Source of the DNA: Candidatus Flavonifractor intestinipullorum
Lineage (GTDB): Bacteria; Bacillota; Clostridia; Oscillospirales; Oscillospiraceae
NCBI GenBank assembly: GCA_019118925.1
Contig: DWYC01000053.1
Location: forward strand, 1-64,000
Length of the DNA stretch: 64,000 bases
Reading direction: 5' to 3'
The notes below the pieces were generated by a model, which was given only the letters and a program-made list of their open reading frames with translations, was not told where the DNA came from and did not search any database. The stretch's first letter is position 1. Each line of letters opens with the position of its first letter. This document shows positions 1 through 8,167 of this stretch, in pieces. The position numbers and the translations under genes are program-made.

Positions 1-404
1 CCCATGGCCAGCATGTTGCGGACCACAGAAAAACTGCTCATACCCACGGGGATTTTGTTCACCCGAAGGCTGTTCCAGCCGGTGATGACCGCATCCGTCC
101 GCGTGCGGTCCACCGCCAGGACCACCGTGGCCGATACATGGGGATACCAATACCGGCCAACCCCTCTGGTCATGGCCGGGACGGCCTGTACATCAAAACA
201 AGCTACGGCATTACCCTGGGATATTTCCGCATAGAGAGTATCCTCCCCATCCCGGAGCGCATATCCGTGGAGGAAAGGGAGCAGTGCCTCACTGTATGAT
301 TCGGAGCCCTCTGCCGCGGAAATCAACTGCCCTCCGGAGGCCTCCGCGCTGCATCCGGTCAGCAGCAGGCACAGCAGGAGCAGGAGTGACCATCGCCGTT
401 TCAT
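1..404 (-). CDS. Partial lipoprotein of unknown function, cut by the left edge
   Basis: The 5' end of the gene is in the window and the 3' end is beyond base 1. The start ATG at 404 overlaps the stop of the upstream gene in an ATGA junction, so the two are translationally coupled. The N-terminus is a lipoprotein signal: MKRR, a leucine run, then the lipobox LTGC, so the mature protein should be anchored on the outer membrane face. About 134 residues are visible, including VVLAVDRTRTDAV and GWNSLRVNKIPVGM. I do not recognise the family; a periplasmic-binding-like fold is possible but is only a guess. Confidence 0.7.
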   Translation of the reverse strand, partial: MKRRWSLLLLLCLLLTGCSAEASGGQLISAAEGSESYSEALLPFLHGYALRDGEDTLYAEISQGNAVACFDVQAVPAMTRGVGRYWYPHVSATVVLAVDRTRTDAVITGWNSLRVNKIPVGMSSFSVVRNMLAM

Positions 405-754
405 GGCGCCACCGGTTCCCCGGGTTCTTCCATGCGGGCAGCGCACTCCCGGCACAGATCCATCTCATCGCAGATCAGGAAACAGGCATCACAGACCAGC
501 CGCCGGCAGATCGGACATTGGCTGAACCGTTCCCTGGCCTCCTGCCCGGCAGCCGACCTGGCCCACTCCTTCTCCCGCTGGTAGATGGCGTCATAGAGCT
601 CCTTCTTTTCCGGGTACCGGGCCGCCTGTGCCGCTTTGGAAAAGGGGATGCTGCTGCTGTACCAGTATTCTCCGCACACCTCGCAGCGGACGGAAAAGCA
701 GAAATACCGGGGCGTAGAGCAGTCCTCCAGATGGCTGGACAACAAACTTGTCAT
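401..754 (-). CDS. Small cysteine-rich zinc-binding protein, unknown function
   Basis: 117 residues. The cysteines fall in pairs typical of treble-clef or RING/B-box-like zinc sites: CEVC near residue 25, CPIC and CDAC near 75-90, and a final CREC. No signal peptide or membrane segment is seen, so it is probably cytoplasmic. A strong ribosome site (AAAGGAGG, about 8 bases upstream) supports the start at 754. It is the first gene of a pair with the lipoprotein that begins inside its stop codon. The function is unknown; zinc binding is inferred from cysteine spacing only. Confidence 0.65.
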   Translation of the reverse strand: MTSLLSSHLEDCSTPRYFCFSVRCEVCGEYWYSSSIPFSKAAQAARYPEKKELYDAIYQREKEWARSAAGQEARERFSQCPICRRLVCDACFLICDEMDLCRECAARMEEPGEPVAP

Positions 755-869
755 AGGGCGCGCCTCCTTTCCTCTCTACTCCTGTTATAGCAGGAGCAGG
801 GACGGGCGTATATGGTCTGGCGGATACTTTTACCCACTTTTTACAAAAGGTATCCATTGGATAATAGAG

Positions 870-907
870 AAAGCGCACAAAACCAGATGATTGGTTTTGT
901 GCGCTTT
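870..907 (-). terminator. Hairpin terminator after the LuxR-type regulator
   Basis: Perfect inverted repeat AAAGCGCACAAAACCA / TGGTTTTGTGCGCTTT with a 5-base loop, just beyond the stop at 928 and followed on the minus strand by a T-rich stretch. Confidence 0.8.
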
Positions 908-927
908 GCTGGATTGTGGGTGGGGCA

Positions 928-2520
928 TCAGAACAGCTCCTGGAGCCGTCCGCACCGGCGGAGCAGATCGATATAGAGCATCAGTTCATCCCGGGAGGCG
1001 ACTCCCAGCTTCTCGTAGATGCTCCGGTTGTGCTTCCGGACCGTGCTCATGCTGATAAACGCCAGATCCGGGATGTCCGCAATCTCATGTCCATCGATGT
1101 AGTAGCGCAGGATGTTCCGCTCCGCCTCGGTCAGCAGATCCTTCCGCGCCACAAACTGATCGAAGAGTTCGGCAATGTTGGGCGGAAGCTCCCCCTGCTC
1201 CAGGCGCTGATTCCGCGCCCGGGCGTTCAGAAATTCTGCCAGTTCATCCACCTCCGAGATCCCGGAGGACATCCCCTGTTCCGGCAGTTCTTCCTGCTGG
1301 AACCGCTTCAGGCTGTCGGTGATGGGGCGGACAAATCTCCGTGCCAGGAAAAAGGAGAGCGCCAGCAGCACCACCAGCAGCCCAAGGGCCGCGATGACCC
1401 ATGTCCGCTGTACTTCGGCGGTATAGGCGGCATAGCTGTCCCGGGGGATCAGGATCGCGGCGGCCCAGGCGGTGTTGTCGGTTTCTCCCTTGGAAATGGG
1501 GATGGTCTGGTGCAGGCCGATATACCGCTCGCTGCCTGCGTCATATTCGTTATAGTATCGCCCCTGATGGATGACCAGAGTCTCCTGACCGTCCAGATAA
1601 GTGCCGTTGACACTGCCCACCAATCCGTCCGACAGCAGGAGACGGCTGTCCTGAATGGGAGCCAGCACGGTAACGGCGGAGCCGAATTGTCCCTCCGCCG
1701 CAGGATAGGACAGCTGGAAGTACAGCGCGCTGAGCTCCACGCCGCAGACGCCGTATACAGTCCCGGCACTGCCCACGATGGGGACGCACAGCAGCATGGC
1801 GGATTCCCAGGTGCCTTTCAGGTCGATGCGGCGGGACCAGAAGTAGCACTGTGTAGGCCGCTCCAAAGACATCTCCATCAGTTCCCGGCAGCCGGGGATC
1901 AGGTCGGTGTCAAACTCCAGATTCCACCGGTTGTGCAGCTCCAGATCCTTTTGCCGGGCAATATCCGGAATGCCGCGGAAGTAGACCACGGTAGGGGCTA
2001 CCGGATTACTGGCACTGAGGTTGGTGTAACGCAGGTGGAGCCCGCTTCTGGAGTGCTCTGCCGCCGCCAGGGTAGTGTTGGCCGTAGCATCCAAAATTAC
2101 ATAGGCCCCGTTGCAGTTGGCGGTCTGGAGGGTGGTATTGACCAGTGGGTACATGATCTGCTGCAGCTTCAGCAGCCGCTCCGGGTCATCGTTGACCTCT
2201 TGCAGTGAGATGCCCTCCCGTACCAGCTCCCCTTCGATCTCGCGGCTGAGTTCTTTGGAGAGATTCAGGCTCTGGGCGGTCAGGCGATCCAGGCGACTGG
2301 CCAGGCTGTCCTGTGTATTTTTCAGTTGGAGCTCCATCACCTCATGGAGCTGCTCATCGTTCTGGGAAAAGGCCCCGGCGATGGACAGAAGGAGGATCAC
2401 CGCTGCAAAGACTACCAGGATCATGGACACCCAGTAGAGCATCAGTTTTCTCTGCATGCCCACGCTCTGCTTTTTGGCAAAGGCGTTCAGCGCCCGCAGC
2501 TCCCGGAATTTATTCAGCAC
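928..2520 (-). CDS. Membrane-bound sensor with C-terminal LuxR-type DNA-binding domain
   Basis: 530 residues. A transmembrane helix (about 30-50, VSMILVVFAAVILLLSIAG) is followed by a large extracellular region (about 55-370) resembling a Cache-type sensor, a second transmembrane helix (ALGLLVVLLALSFFLARRF), a HAMP-like segment and a C-terminal LuxR-type helix-turn-helix (near STVRKHNRSIYEKLG). It thus joins sensing and transcription control in one chain with no kinase or receiver domain. It lies 22 bases downstream of a solute-binding lipoprotein gene, suggesting that the lipoprotein presents a ligand to the sensor; that is inference. Target genes cannot be read from the sequence. Confidence 0.85.
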   Translation of the reverse strand: MLNKFRELRALNAFAKKQSVGMQRKLMLYWVSMILVVFAAVILLLSIAGAFSQNDEQLHEVMELQLKNTQDSLASRLDRLTAQSLNLSKELSREIEGELVREGISLQEVNDDPERLLKLQQIMYPLVNTTLQTANCNGAYVILDATANTTLAAAEHSRSGLHLRYTNLSASNPVAPTVVYFRGIPDIARQKDLELHNRWNLEFDTDLIPGCRELMEMSLERPTQCYFWSRRIDLKGTWESAMLLCVPIVGSAGTVYGVCGVELSALYFQLSYPAAEGQFGSAVTVLAPIQDSRLLLSDGLVGSVNGTYLDGQETLVIHQGRYYNEYDAGSERYIGLHQTIPISKGETDNTAWAAAILIPRDSYAAYTAEVQRTWVIAALGLLVVLLALSFFLARRFVRPITDSLKRFQQEELPEQGMSSGISEVDELAEFLNARARNQRLEQGELPPNIAELFDQFVARKDLLTEAERNILRYYIDGHEIADIPDLAFISMSTVRKHNRSIYEKLGVASRDELMLYIDLLRRCGRLQELF

Positions 2521-2542
2521 GGTGTTTCCTCCTCCCTTTTGA

Positions 2543-3907
2543 TCATCGCTCCATGATCTCCCGGAAGGCCTGGAGCCGCTCTGCGCTGATCTGCTCCAAC
2601 CCGGTTTCTCCGGCCTCCAGATAATCCTGACGGCCCAGCGCCAGCTGTGAGCGCACCTGGTCCTCCAGGGTCGTTTCCAGACTCAGATAGCTCTCCAGCT
2701 GGGGCGGCACATAAAATTCATAGTTTGCCTGGGTGTCCAGGTACGCCTGATAGAGGGAGATGTATTTGGGGCTCTCCAGTTCCTCGATGGCCTTCGGCAG
2801 TTCGTTTTCAAAGGCGGCCCGGGTCACCGGCATGTAGCCCGTTCGGGTCACGAACTCCACGTTGTGTTCCGGTTCGGTCAGCCACTTGAGGAAGGTCACG
2901 GCGGCCTGCTCCCGCTCCGGGGTGGAGCGTACGGTGCAGAAACCAGCCCCCCGCTGCATGACCAGGTTTTCCCCGTTTTCAAAGACCGGACAGGGGTGGG
3001 AAACGATGGTGATCTCCTCGGAGGTATTGTCCGGATAGGTCACCACATCGCTGTAATAGAGGATACTGGCCGAAGATGCCACGCTCACAATGCTGTCTCC
3101 GGTGCGGATCGATTCTGTGGCGTAACCGCCCTTGAGCCAGACGCCTCCGTGAAGCGCGGCCCGCGCCAGCGGCTCCCACGCCGTCTGGAAGGCGGGACCA
3201 AAGGCCAGCTCATCGCCCCGGAAGAACTCCTCGCCCAGAGATTCCGCCCCCACCTGGAAGTAATTGAAGTAGTAGTCGTGAACGAACATGGATTTGGCGT
3301 CGCCCGGAATATCCGGCGTCTGCGCATCCGTCCAGTCTGCATAGCTCTCCGCGGCCTTGAAAAGGCCCTCCCAGGTGTCCAGGTCCTCCAGCGTCACGCC
3401 GGTCGCCTGGGAGAAGCGGTCGAAGATGGTCTGGTTGATATACATGATCTCTGTGGATTTCGCCACGGGAAGGACGACCAGCCGGTCATTGACGATCCCC
3501 TCTTCCAGGAAAGCCGGCAGGAAAGCGGACAGTTCTTCCTCGCTGAAGTAGTCCCGATAGTCCACCAGGATGCTGTCGTCGGGCAGCGCCATCACCGTCT
3601 TGGGATAGGATACGAAAAGGTCGGGCAGCTCCGGAGCTCCCGGCTCTCCGTTGGCGGCTGCCAGCACCAGCTCGTGGATGGTATTGGTGTTGGACACGGA
3701 GGTGACCTGCAAATTGATCTGTTGCTCTTTTCCCACCGTTTGGTTAAACTGTTCGATCAGATCGTTGAGCGGAGAATCGGTCTGCCCGCCATAGACGTGC
3801 CAGACTGTGATGGTGGTGGGCGTTTCTTCGTTTTTTACCGTGCTGGAACAGCTCGTGCAAAGCAATAACGCAGCAATCAGCAGCAAAATGCAGCTCCTGC
3901 ATTTCAT
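2543..3907 (-). CDS. ABC-type extracellular solute-binding lipoprotein (sugar-binding family 1)
   Basis: 454 residues. The start chosen is the ATG at 3907 (MKCRSC), preceded by GAGGGGGC; an upstream in-frame start adds residues without a signal sequence. A hydrophobic helix ends in a lipobox-like LCTSC. The mature part has the family 1 pattern (TITVWHVYGG, DLFVSYP, a late WLTEPEHNVEF and the pass-through TGYMPVTRAAFE). Family members bind oligosaccharides for ABC import, but no permease or ATPase genes are nearby. Its only partner is the LuxR-type sensor downstream, so it may serve as a signal receptor rather than an importer. Confidence 0.85.
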   Translation of the reverse strand: MKCRSCILLLIAALLLCTSCSSTVKNEETPTTITVWHVYGGQTDSPLNDLIEQFNQTVGKEQQINLQVTSVSNTNTIHELVLAAANGEPGAPELPDLFVSYPKTVMALPDDSILVDYRDYFSEEELSAFLPAFLEEGIVNDRLVVLPVAKSTEIMYINQTIFDRFSQATGVTLEDLDTWEGLFKAAESYADWTDAQTPDIPGDAKSMFVHDYYFNYFQVGAESLGEEFFRGDELAFGPAFQTAWEPLARAALHGGVWLKGGYATESIRTGDSIVSVASSASILYYSDVVTYPDNTSEEITIVSHPCPVFENGENLVMQRGAGFCTVRSTPEREQAAVTFLKWLTEPEHNVEFVTRTGYMPVTRAAFENELPKAIEELESPKYISLYQAYLDTQANYEFYVPPQLESYLSLETTLEDQVRSQLALGRQDYLEAGETGLEQISAERLQAFREIMER

Positions 3908-3999
3908 ATATCCAGCCCCCTCATATTTGGTGATCGCGCCAATGGTCAGCAACCGCCAGAAAATGCTGTGTTCGGGTTTATGCCTATGGTTGTTTTTTT

Positions 4000-4045
4000 A
4001 GTATAGCACAGATTATAGCCTCCTTCACTACCCGTAGTGGGTAGT
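4000..4045 (-). promoter_or_regulatory. Promoter and palindromic operator of the solute-binding/LuxR operon
   Basis: Two candidate -10 boxes (TATACT at 4005-4000 and TATAAT at 4017-4012) have poor -35 elements. Immediately upstream lies a palindrome, ACTACCC-N5-GGGTAGT (4027-4045), with a nested ACTAC-CC-GTAGT. A weak -35 with an adjacent dyad suggests activator control, perhaps by the LuxR-type protein of the same operon. Confidence 0.55.
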
Positions 4046-4103
4046 TTTCAGGCAACCCGGCAAATCATTGTTTCAACGGTATTATAAAAGCTGCAAGCAG
4101 GTA

Positions 4104-4295
4104 TTACAAGCACAGCGGCCTTATCTGCTCCAGTGTAGAGGCTCTGCACGGCCCCCTTTGGTTTGCGATACTCTGAATCCGGAGAAGCATCTGGTGGTAG
4201 GCGGCCTCATGAATGATGCCCCGGCGGTAAAGGGTTTGATTGAAATAGTTCAGCCATATCTGAGAGGCAACAGAACTGTGGAGATTGTTTGTCAT
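4104..4295 (-). CDS. Small conserved mobile-element protein
   Basis: 63 residues, start ATG at 4295 with GGGGG upstream, 18 bases after the resolvase stop, so probably co-transcribed. The core SQIWLNYFNQTLYRRGII is clearly related to HQIWLMYFNEVTFQNGLI in the small gene at 24961-25125. No catalytic motif or membrane helix is seen. Its pairing here with a recombinase and there with a helicase gene suggests an accessory role in mobile elements, function unknown. Confidence 0.6.
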   Translation of the reverse strand: MTNNLHSSVASQIWLNYFNQTLYRRGIIHEAAYHQMLLRIQSIANQRGPCRASTLEQIRPLCL

Positions 4296-4313
4296 GGGAA
4301 GCCCCCTTTCTGC

Positions 4314-4883
4314 TTATCGTTTCCGATTGGAGGAGGAGCTATACCGCACCTTCCGGTAAAAGGTGGACTTACTCATGCCCAGCTGTTTCATAGCCTGGAC
4401 GGCGGTGAGTTCACCGCGCCTCCACCGGGTACACACCTGGTCAAAATCCGGATGGACAATGGGTTTCCGTCCCTCATACTTCCCCTGACGCCTGGCCAGC
4501 TCAATCCCCTCCCTCTGGCGCTGGAGGAGGTATTCCCGCTCCAGCTCGGCCACTGCGCCGAACACCGTAAGCATGAATTTGCCGGTGGCCGTGGTGGTGT
4601 CGATGGCCTCCTTCTGCGAGACAAACTCCACCCCTTTGGCGTGGAGCTGTCCCACCAGCTCCAGAAGATCGCGGGTATTACGGGCAAAACGGCTGATGGA
4701 CTCCACAATCACCGTATCCCCCTGGCGAACAAAGGACATCATTTCTTTGAGCTGGGGACGATCCCTGCTCTTCCCGCTCATCTGGTCGAGGTAGATCTGT
4801 TCCACACCCAAAGTCTCCATCAGCACCTCCTGGCGGAGCGGATTCTGTTCCCGGGTGCTGACCCGGATATAACCGATTTTCAT
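4314..4883 (-). CDS. Serine site-specific recombinase (resolvase/invertase family)
   Basis: 189 residues, the usual length for small resolvases. The N-terminal catalytic domain carries the nucleophile serine in IGYIRVSTREQN, the ISRFARN active-site segment and the GKFMLTVFGAVAELER helix. The C-terminal part has the helix-turn-helix LTAVQAMKQLGMSKSTFYRK. These enzymes cut and rejoin DNA at paired res or inversion sites through a serine-DNA link. It is followed by a small mobile-element gene and is divergent from the AlbA_2/HATPase gene. No clear res site was identified, so whether it resolves, inverts or is a remnant of a transposon is open. Confidence 0.92.
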   Translation of the reverse strand: MKIGYIRVSTREQNPLRQEVLMETLGVEQIYLDQMSGKSRDRPQLKEMMSFVRQGDTVIVESISRFARNTRDLLELVGQLHAKGVEFVSQKEAIDTTTATGKFMLTVFGAVAELEREYLLQRQREGIELARRQGKYEGRKPIVHPDFDQVCTRWRRGELTAVQAMKQLGMSKSTFYRKVRYSSSSNRKR

Positions 4884-5038
4884 ATGTTGTCAGGCTCTCC
4901 CTTCGACATGATTTATGATCTACTTCTGATATACTGGAAACAAGATAACAAAGAACATAACAGTTGTGACTTGATTTCACTTATTGATTTACTTTCTTAT
5001 GTTGTTGTGATAACATGAGAACAAAAGGAGGGATCGGT

Positions 5039-6505
5039 ATGCTGGATCAGGAATTCTGGGCGCTGCTCCGCCGCATTCAGGCCAGAAATTGCGAGGAGCA
5101 GACGGTAGAAGTAAAAACAGCCGCCCGGGGCTGTCCGGAGCGGCTCTATGATACCTTTTCCGCGTTTTCCAATCAGGATGACGGAGGAGTACTGGTCTTT
5201 GGACTGGACGAGCGGCAAAATTTTGCAAAGGTGGGCGTCTACGACGCCCAGGACCTGCAAAAGAAGCTGATGGAAGTGGGCGAGGAGATGACGCCGGTGG
5301 TTCGGCCGGTGCTGTCTGTTTTTGACGAGAACGGTCTGGTCTTTGTGACTGCGGAGATCCCCCCCACCGATCTCACCGACCGGCCCTGCTTCAAAACCGC
5401 CAAGGGCCGCCTGAAGGGCTCCTATGTCCGGGTGGGAGACGCCGACAAGCCCATGACCGAGTACGAGGTGTACAGCTATGAGGCCTACCGGCGCAACTAC
5501 CGGGATGACATCCGGTCGGTGGAAGGGGTGGCACTGGCCGCACTGGACCAGACCCGTCTGGAGCAGTATCTCCTCCAGCGCCGGGTAGACCGCCCGAACC
5601 TGAACACGGTGCCTGTGGAACAGCTCTACGAGCTCACCGGGATCACCCGGAACGGTCAGGTCACGCTGGCGGCGGTGCTGCTGTTCAGCCCCTATCCCCA
5701 GGCTTACTTTCCCCAGCTGAGTATCATCGCCACCCGGGTGCCGGGCGTGGAGCTGGGCCTGGTGGATGAGCAGGGGCGGCGCTTTTCCGACAGCAAGCGC
5801 CTGGAGGGCACGCTGCCCGAGCTGCTGGACGGCGCCGTGCGGTTTGTACAGGGCAATATGCGGACTGCCCTGCGCATCGATCCGAAAACCGGCAAGCGCA
5901 GCGATCTCCCCGAGTACCCCATGGACGCGGTCCGCGAGGTGGTTCTCAACGCCCTGGTCCACCGGGATTACAGCCGCTATACCGAAAACATGCCCATCCA
6001 GCTGATCCTGTTCTCCGACCGTCTGGAGGTCCATAATCCGGGCGGGCTTTATGGCCGCCTAACGGTGGACCAGCTGGGCAAGATGCAGCCGGATACCCGA
6101 AATCCCTTCCTGGTGACCGCGATGGAAGCCATGGGGCACACCGAGAACCGCTATTCCGGTATCCCGCGGATCTGTCACGCTATGGCCGAGGCCGGACAGC
6201 CGGAGCCGGTGTTCCGGAACGAGCGGGGCGAGTTCTCCGTCACGCTCTATAACGGGCCGGACGCCCCGGATGAGGGAGTAAAACCAGCCGCCAGACCGGA
6301 AGAGCCGGGGGATGAAAAGGGACTGCTGGCCTTCTGCGCGGTACCCCGGACCCGAAAGGAGATCGCGGCCTTTCTCGGAATCGCCTCCACCCAATATGCC
6401 ATCCGCCGCTACGTGGAGCCGCTGGTGCAGCAGGGCGTGCTGAAGCTTTCCCGGCCGGACCATCCCAAAAGCCCGAAGCAGACTTATACGGCTGCCGTCC
6501 AATAA
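5039..6505 (+). CDS. AlbA_2 (Schlafen-type) and HATPase_c_4 domain putative transcriptional regulator
   Basis: 488 residues from the ATG at 5039, which has AAAGGAGG seven bases upstream; an ATG at 5015 has no ribosome site. Residues about 15-130 match the AlbA_2/Schlafen DNA-binding domain (EVKTAARG, FSNQDDGGVLVFGL, YVRVGDADKPM). Residues about 260-400 match the HATPase_c_4 region (AVREVVLNALVHRDYS, DRLEVHNPGGLYG, NRYSGIPRI). The C-terminus looks like a winged helix (RTRKEIAAFLGIAS). Such proteins are usually annotated as RecG-like or transcriptional regulators. It sits divergent from the resolvase, so it is probably accessory cargo. Confidence 0.85.
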   Translation: MLDQEFWALLRRIQARNCEEQTVEVKTAARGCPERLYDTFSAFSNQDDGGVLVFGLDERQNFAKVGVYDAQDLQKKLMEVGEEMTPVVRPVLSVFDENGLVFVTAEIPPTDLTDRPCFKTAKGRLKGSYVRVGDADKPMTEYEVYSYEAYRRNYRDDIRSVEGVALAALDQTRLEQYLLQRRVDRPNLNTVPVEQLYELTGITRNGQVTLAAVLLFSPYPQAYFPQLSIIATRVPGVELGLVDEQGRRFSDSKRLEGTLPELLDGAVRFVQGNMRTALRIDPKTGKRSDLPEYPMDAVREVVLNALVHRDYSRYTENMPIQLILFSDRLEVHNPGGLYGRLTVDQLGKMQPDTRNPFLVTAMEAMGHTENRYSGIPRICHAMAEAGQPEPVFRNERGEFSVTLYNGPDAPDEGVKPAARPEEPGDEKGLLAFCAVPRTRKEIAAFLGIASTQYAIRRYVEPLVQQGVLKLSRPDHPKSPKQTYTAAVQ

Positions 6506-6515
6506 GAATATCGGT

Positions 6516-6579
6516 GTCCCATTAAGGTCCAGCTTTCCTTTGAGACGTTTCAGAACAAGGAAAGGGACCTTAATGGGAC
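6516..6579 (+). terminator. Long hairpin downstream of the AlbA_2 gene, probable terminator
   Basis: 15-bp arm GTCCCATTAAGGTCC pairs exactly with its complement, then a 2-base bulge and a further 8 bp (CTTTCCTT / AAGGAAAG), with a 16-base loop; CGATTTTT follows. The stem is longer than a standard terminator. Confidence 0.6.
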
Positions 6580-6587
6580 GATTTTTA

Positions 6588-6621
6588 CCCGTCCCATTGG
6601 GGTATACCCCAGTGAGACGGG
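6588..6621 (-). terminator. Hairpin after the amidoligase operon
   Basis: Inverted repeat CCCGTCCCATTGGGG-TAT-ACCCCAGTGAGACGGG, directly after the stop at 6623. There is no strong T run on the minus strand, so terminator function is probable but not certain. It shares the GTCCCATT segment with the neighbouring hairpin. Confidence 0.5.
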
Positions 6622-6622
6622 C

Positions 6623-6865
6623 TTAGCGTTCTGCGAAGCTTTCCACCAGGAGGCGCACGGCGGTGGAAAAGCCCACCCGGAAGGCGTGCTCCAGCATGAG
6701 GTCCTCCCGCCGGGCACAGGCGTCCAGAAGGGCCTCCAGGAGCCCGGCATATTCCTCGGGGAACTGCTCCTCCAGTCTGGCGACGGCCTCCGCCGCCTCG
6801 CGGTATGCGCGCCCCGGAGGGGCCTGCCGGCACACTTCCAGGGCCTCATAGAGCCGCCGGATCAC
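6623..6865 (-). CDS. Small DUF6809-like protein, last gene of the amidoligase operon
   Basis: About 80 residues, all helical: RRLYEALEVCRQAPP, a charged middle and GFSTAVRLLVESF at the end, a layout like the small DUF6809 proteins of Clostridia. The start is uncertain. A GTG at 6865 overlaps the upstream stop by four bases (GTGA) with GGAGGA close by; a TTG at 6883 would add six residues. Overlap with the DUF3846 gene places it in the amidoligase operon. The function is unknown, and the family assignment rests on pattern memory. Confidence 0.55.
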   Translation of the reverse strand: MIRRLYEALEVCRQAPPGRAYREAAEAVARLEEQFPEEYAGLLEALLDACARREDLMLEHAFRVGFSTAVRLLVESFAER

Positions 6866-7257
6866 GGCTCCTCCGGCAGGCAAATGATCTGCCCGCCCAG
6901 GCGGAAAAAGACCTCGGGGCTGTGAAAGCGCTCCTCATACCGGACCAGCTGCTCCTCGCTGAGGCTCTCAAAGGAGTCCCCATCCGGCGGGGCGGCGCAG
7001 AGAAAGAAGGTCCCGTACACGATGTCGTACAGGGTCCCGTCCTCCGTCCGGAGCCCGCGGTTCAGGGGGAGGCCCAGCAGCTTGCCCTCGTCGTTGCACA
7101 CCAGGGCCACCGGCTCCTCAAAGGGGTAGATGGCCTGGATGAGGCCTCCCACCGCCTGCTGCATGGCCTCCAGGGTGTCCGGCAGTTCCACGGTCCGGGG
7201 GTGTTTCGACGGATCCACCAGCAGCACCCGGAGTAATTCCTCACCATTCCTGTTCAT
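6862..7257 (-). CDS. DUF3846 domain protein
   Basis: 131 residues from the ATG at 7257, which has AGGAGG seven bases upstream. The sequence follows the DUF3846 pattern: RVLLVDPSKHPRTVELPDT, then LIQAIYPFEEPVALVCNDEG, LGLPLNRGLR and DIVYGTFFLC. The domain is common in Clostridia, often in mobile elements or phages, and has no assigned reaction. It overlaps the amidotransferase gene by 17 bases and the following gene by 4, so it is made with the amidoligase system. Whether it is a substrate, a regulator or a separate activity cannot be told. Confidence 0.75.
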   Translation of the reverse strand: MNRNGEELLRVLLVDPSKHPRTVELPDTLEAMQQAVGGLIQAIYPFEEPVALVCNDEGKLLGLPLNRGLRTEDGTLYDIVYGTFFLCAAPPDGDSFESLSEEQLVRYEERFHSPEVFFRLGGQIICLPEEP

Positions 7258-8167
7258 AGAGTACCTCCTCGATCTCATCGGTGGTAAAGCCCCGGGCCAG
7301 CAGGGCGTCGATCTCCCAGGGCGCGTAACCCCAGGCGGCCGCCACGCTTTTCAGCTCCCGGAGATAGGCTTGCTCTTCTGCCGTGGGGGTCTGTTGAACA
7401 GCAGCCCGGTGCCAGCGGCGGAAGCGGAGACTGGTCCAGTCCGGCTCCGGCATGTGGAAGGTGTCCACCGTCCTGGAGCCGTCCGGGCTGAGCTTCAGAA
7501 TCTCCCCGTCCGCTACCGGGATCTCCTCCTTCTTCTCCTTGGCCAGCCAGGTCCCCTGTAATCCAAGGTTCAGGATCTCCTGGGTGGAGGCGTAGAGATA
7601 GAGCCCCAGGTGCGGATAGTGATACAGGCACAGGGGGTTGTCCCCCTTGACAAAATAGAGCGTGTTCCCCTGGTCCAGCACCGTAAACGTAAACGAGCCC
7701 TCTACCGACTCCGCCATGTACTTCAGGCTGGAGAAGGAGAGGGCTTTCTTCTGCTCGATGAGCTGGACCGCCACATAGCTGTCCGTCTCGATTCTGGTGT
7801 TCGGGAGCTTCCGGGTCCGGCGCAGGGTGTCGTCGTTGTGAAGCACCCCGTTGTGAGCCAGGGCAAAGCGGGTGCCCGGCACCATGCCGGGGAAGGGGTG
7901 GTTGTTGCACAGGCGCTCAGCGCTGCCCTGGGTGGCCATGCGGGTGTGGCCCATCACCACCCGGGCCTCCTCCGGGAGGCGCAGGCGGAGCTTGTGGGCG
8001 GGCAGGGGTTTTTTGCGGATGTGGAGCTTGCCGCCGGCGTTGTAGGCGATGCCGGTGGCGTCGGTGCCCCGGAGCTCGCAGGCAACGGCCAGGGGCTCCA
8101 GGATGCGGGTGCGCTGCCGGGCGGTGAGGGTACCCCGGCAGTCCATCAGGCCAAAGAGACAGCACAT
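7241..8167 (-). CDS. Class II glutamine amidotransferase (stand-alone GATase domain)
   Basis: 308 residues. The start is set at the ATG at 8167 because this places the nucleophile cysteine at position 2 (MCCLFGLMD), as class II amidotransferases require; a longer reading would bury it. Further motifs are RGTDATG, GHTRMATQGS, LAHNGVLHN and ETDSY. The domain releases ammonia from glutamine for a partner enzyme. There is no synthase domain in the chain; the last 70 residues are helical. The start overlaps the stop of the amidoligase gene (ATGA), so that enzyme is the likely partner. The acceptor molecule is unknown. Confidence 0.85.
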   Translation of the reverse strand: MCCLFGLMDCRGTLTARQRTRILEPLAVACELRGTDATGIAYNAGGKLHIRKKPLPAHKLRLRLPEEARVVMGHTRMATQGSAERLCNNHPFPGMVPGTRFALAHNGVLHNDDTLRRTRKLPNTRIETDSYVAVQLIEQKKALSFSSLKYMAESVEGSFTFTVLDQGNTLYFVKGDNPLCLYHYPHLGLYLYASTQEILNLGLQGTWLAKEKKEEIPVADGEILKLSPDGSRTVDTFHMPEPDWTSLRFRRWHRAAVQQTPTAEEQAYLRELKSVAAAWGYAPWEIDALLARGFTTDEIEEVLYEQEW

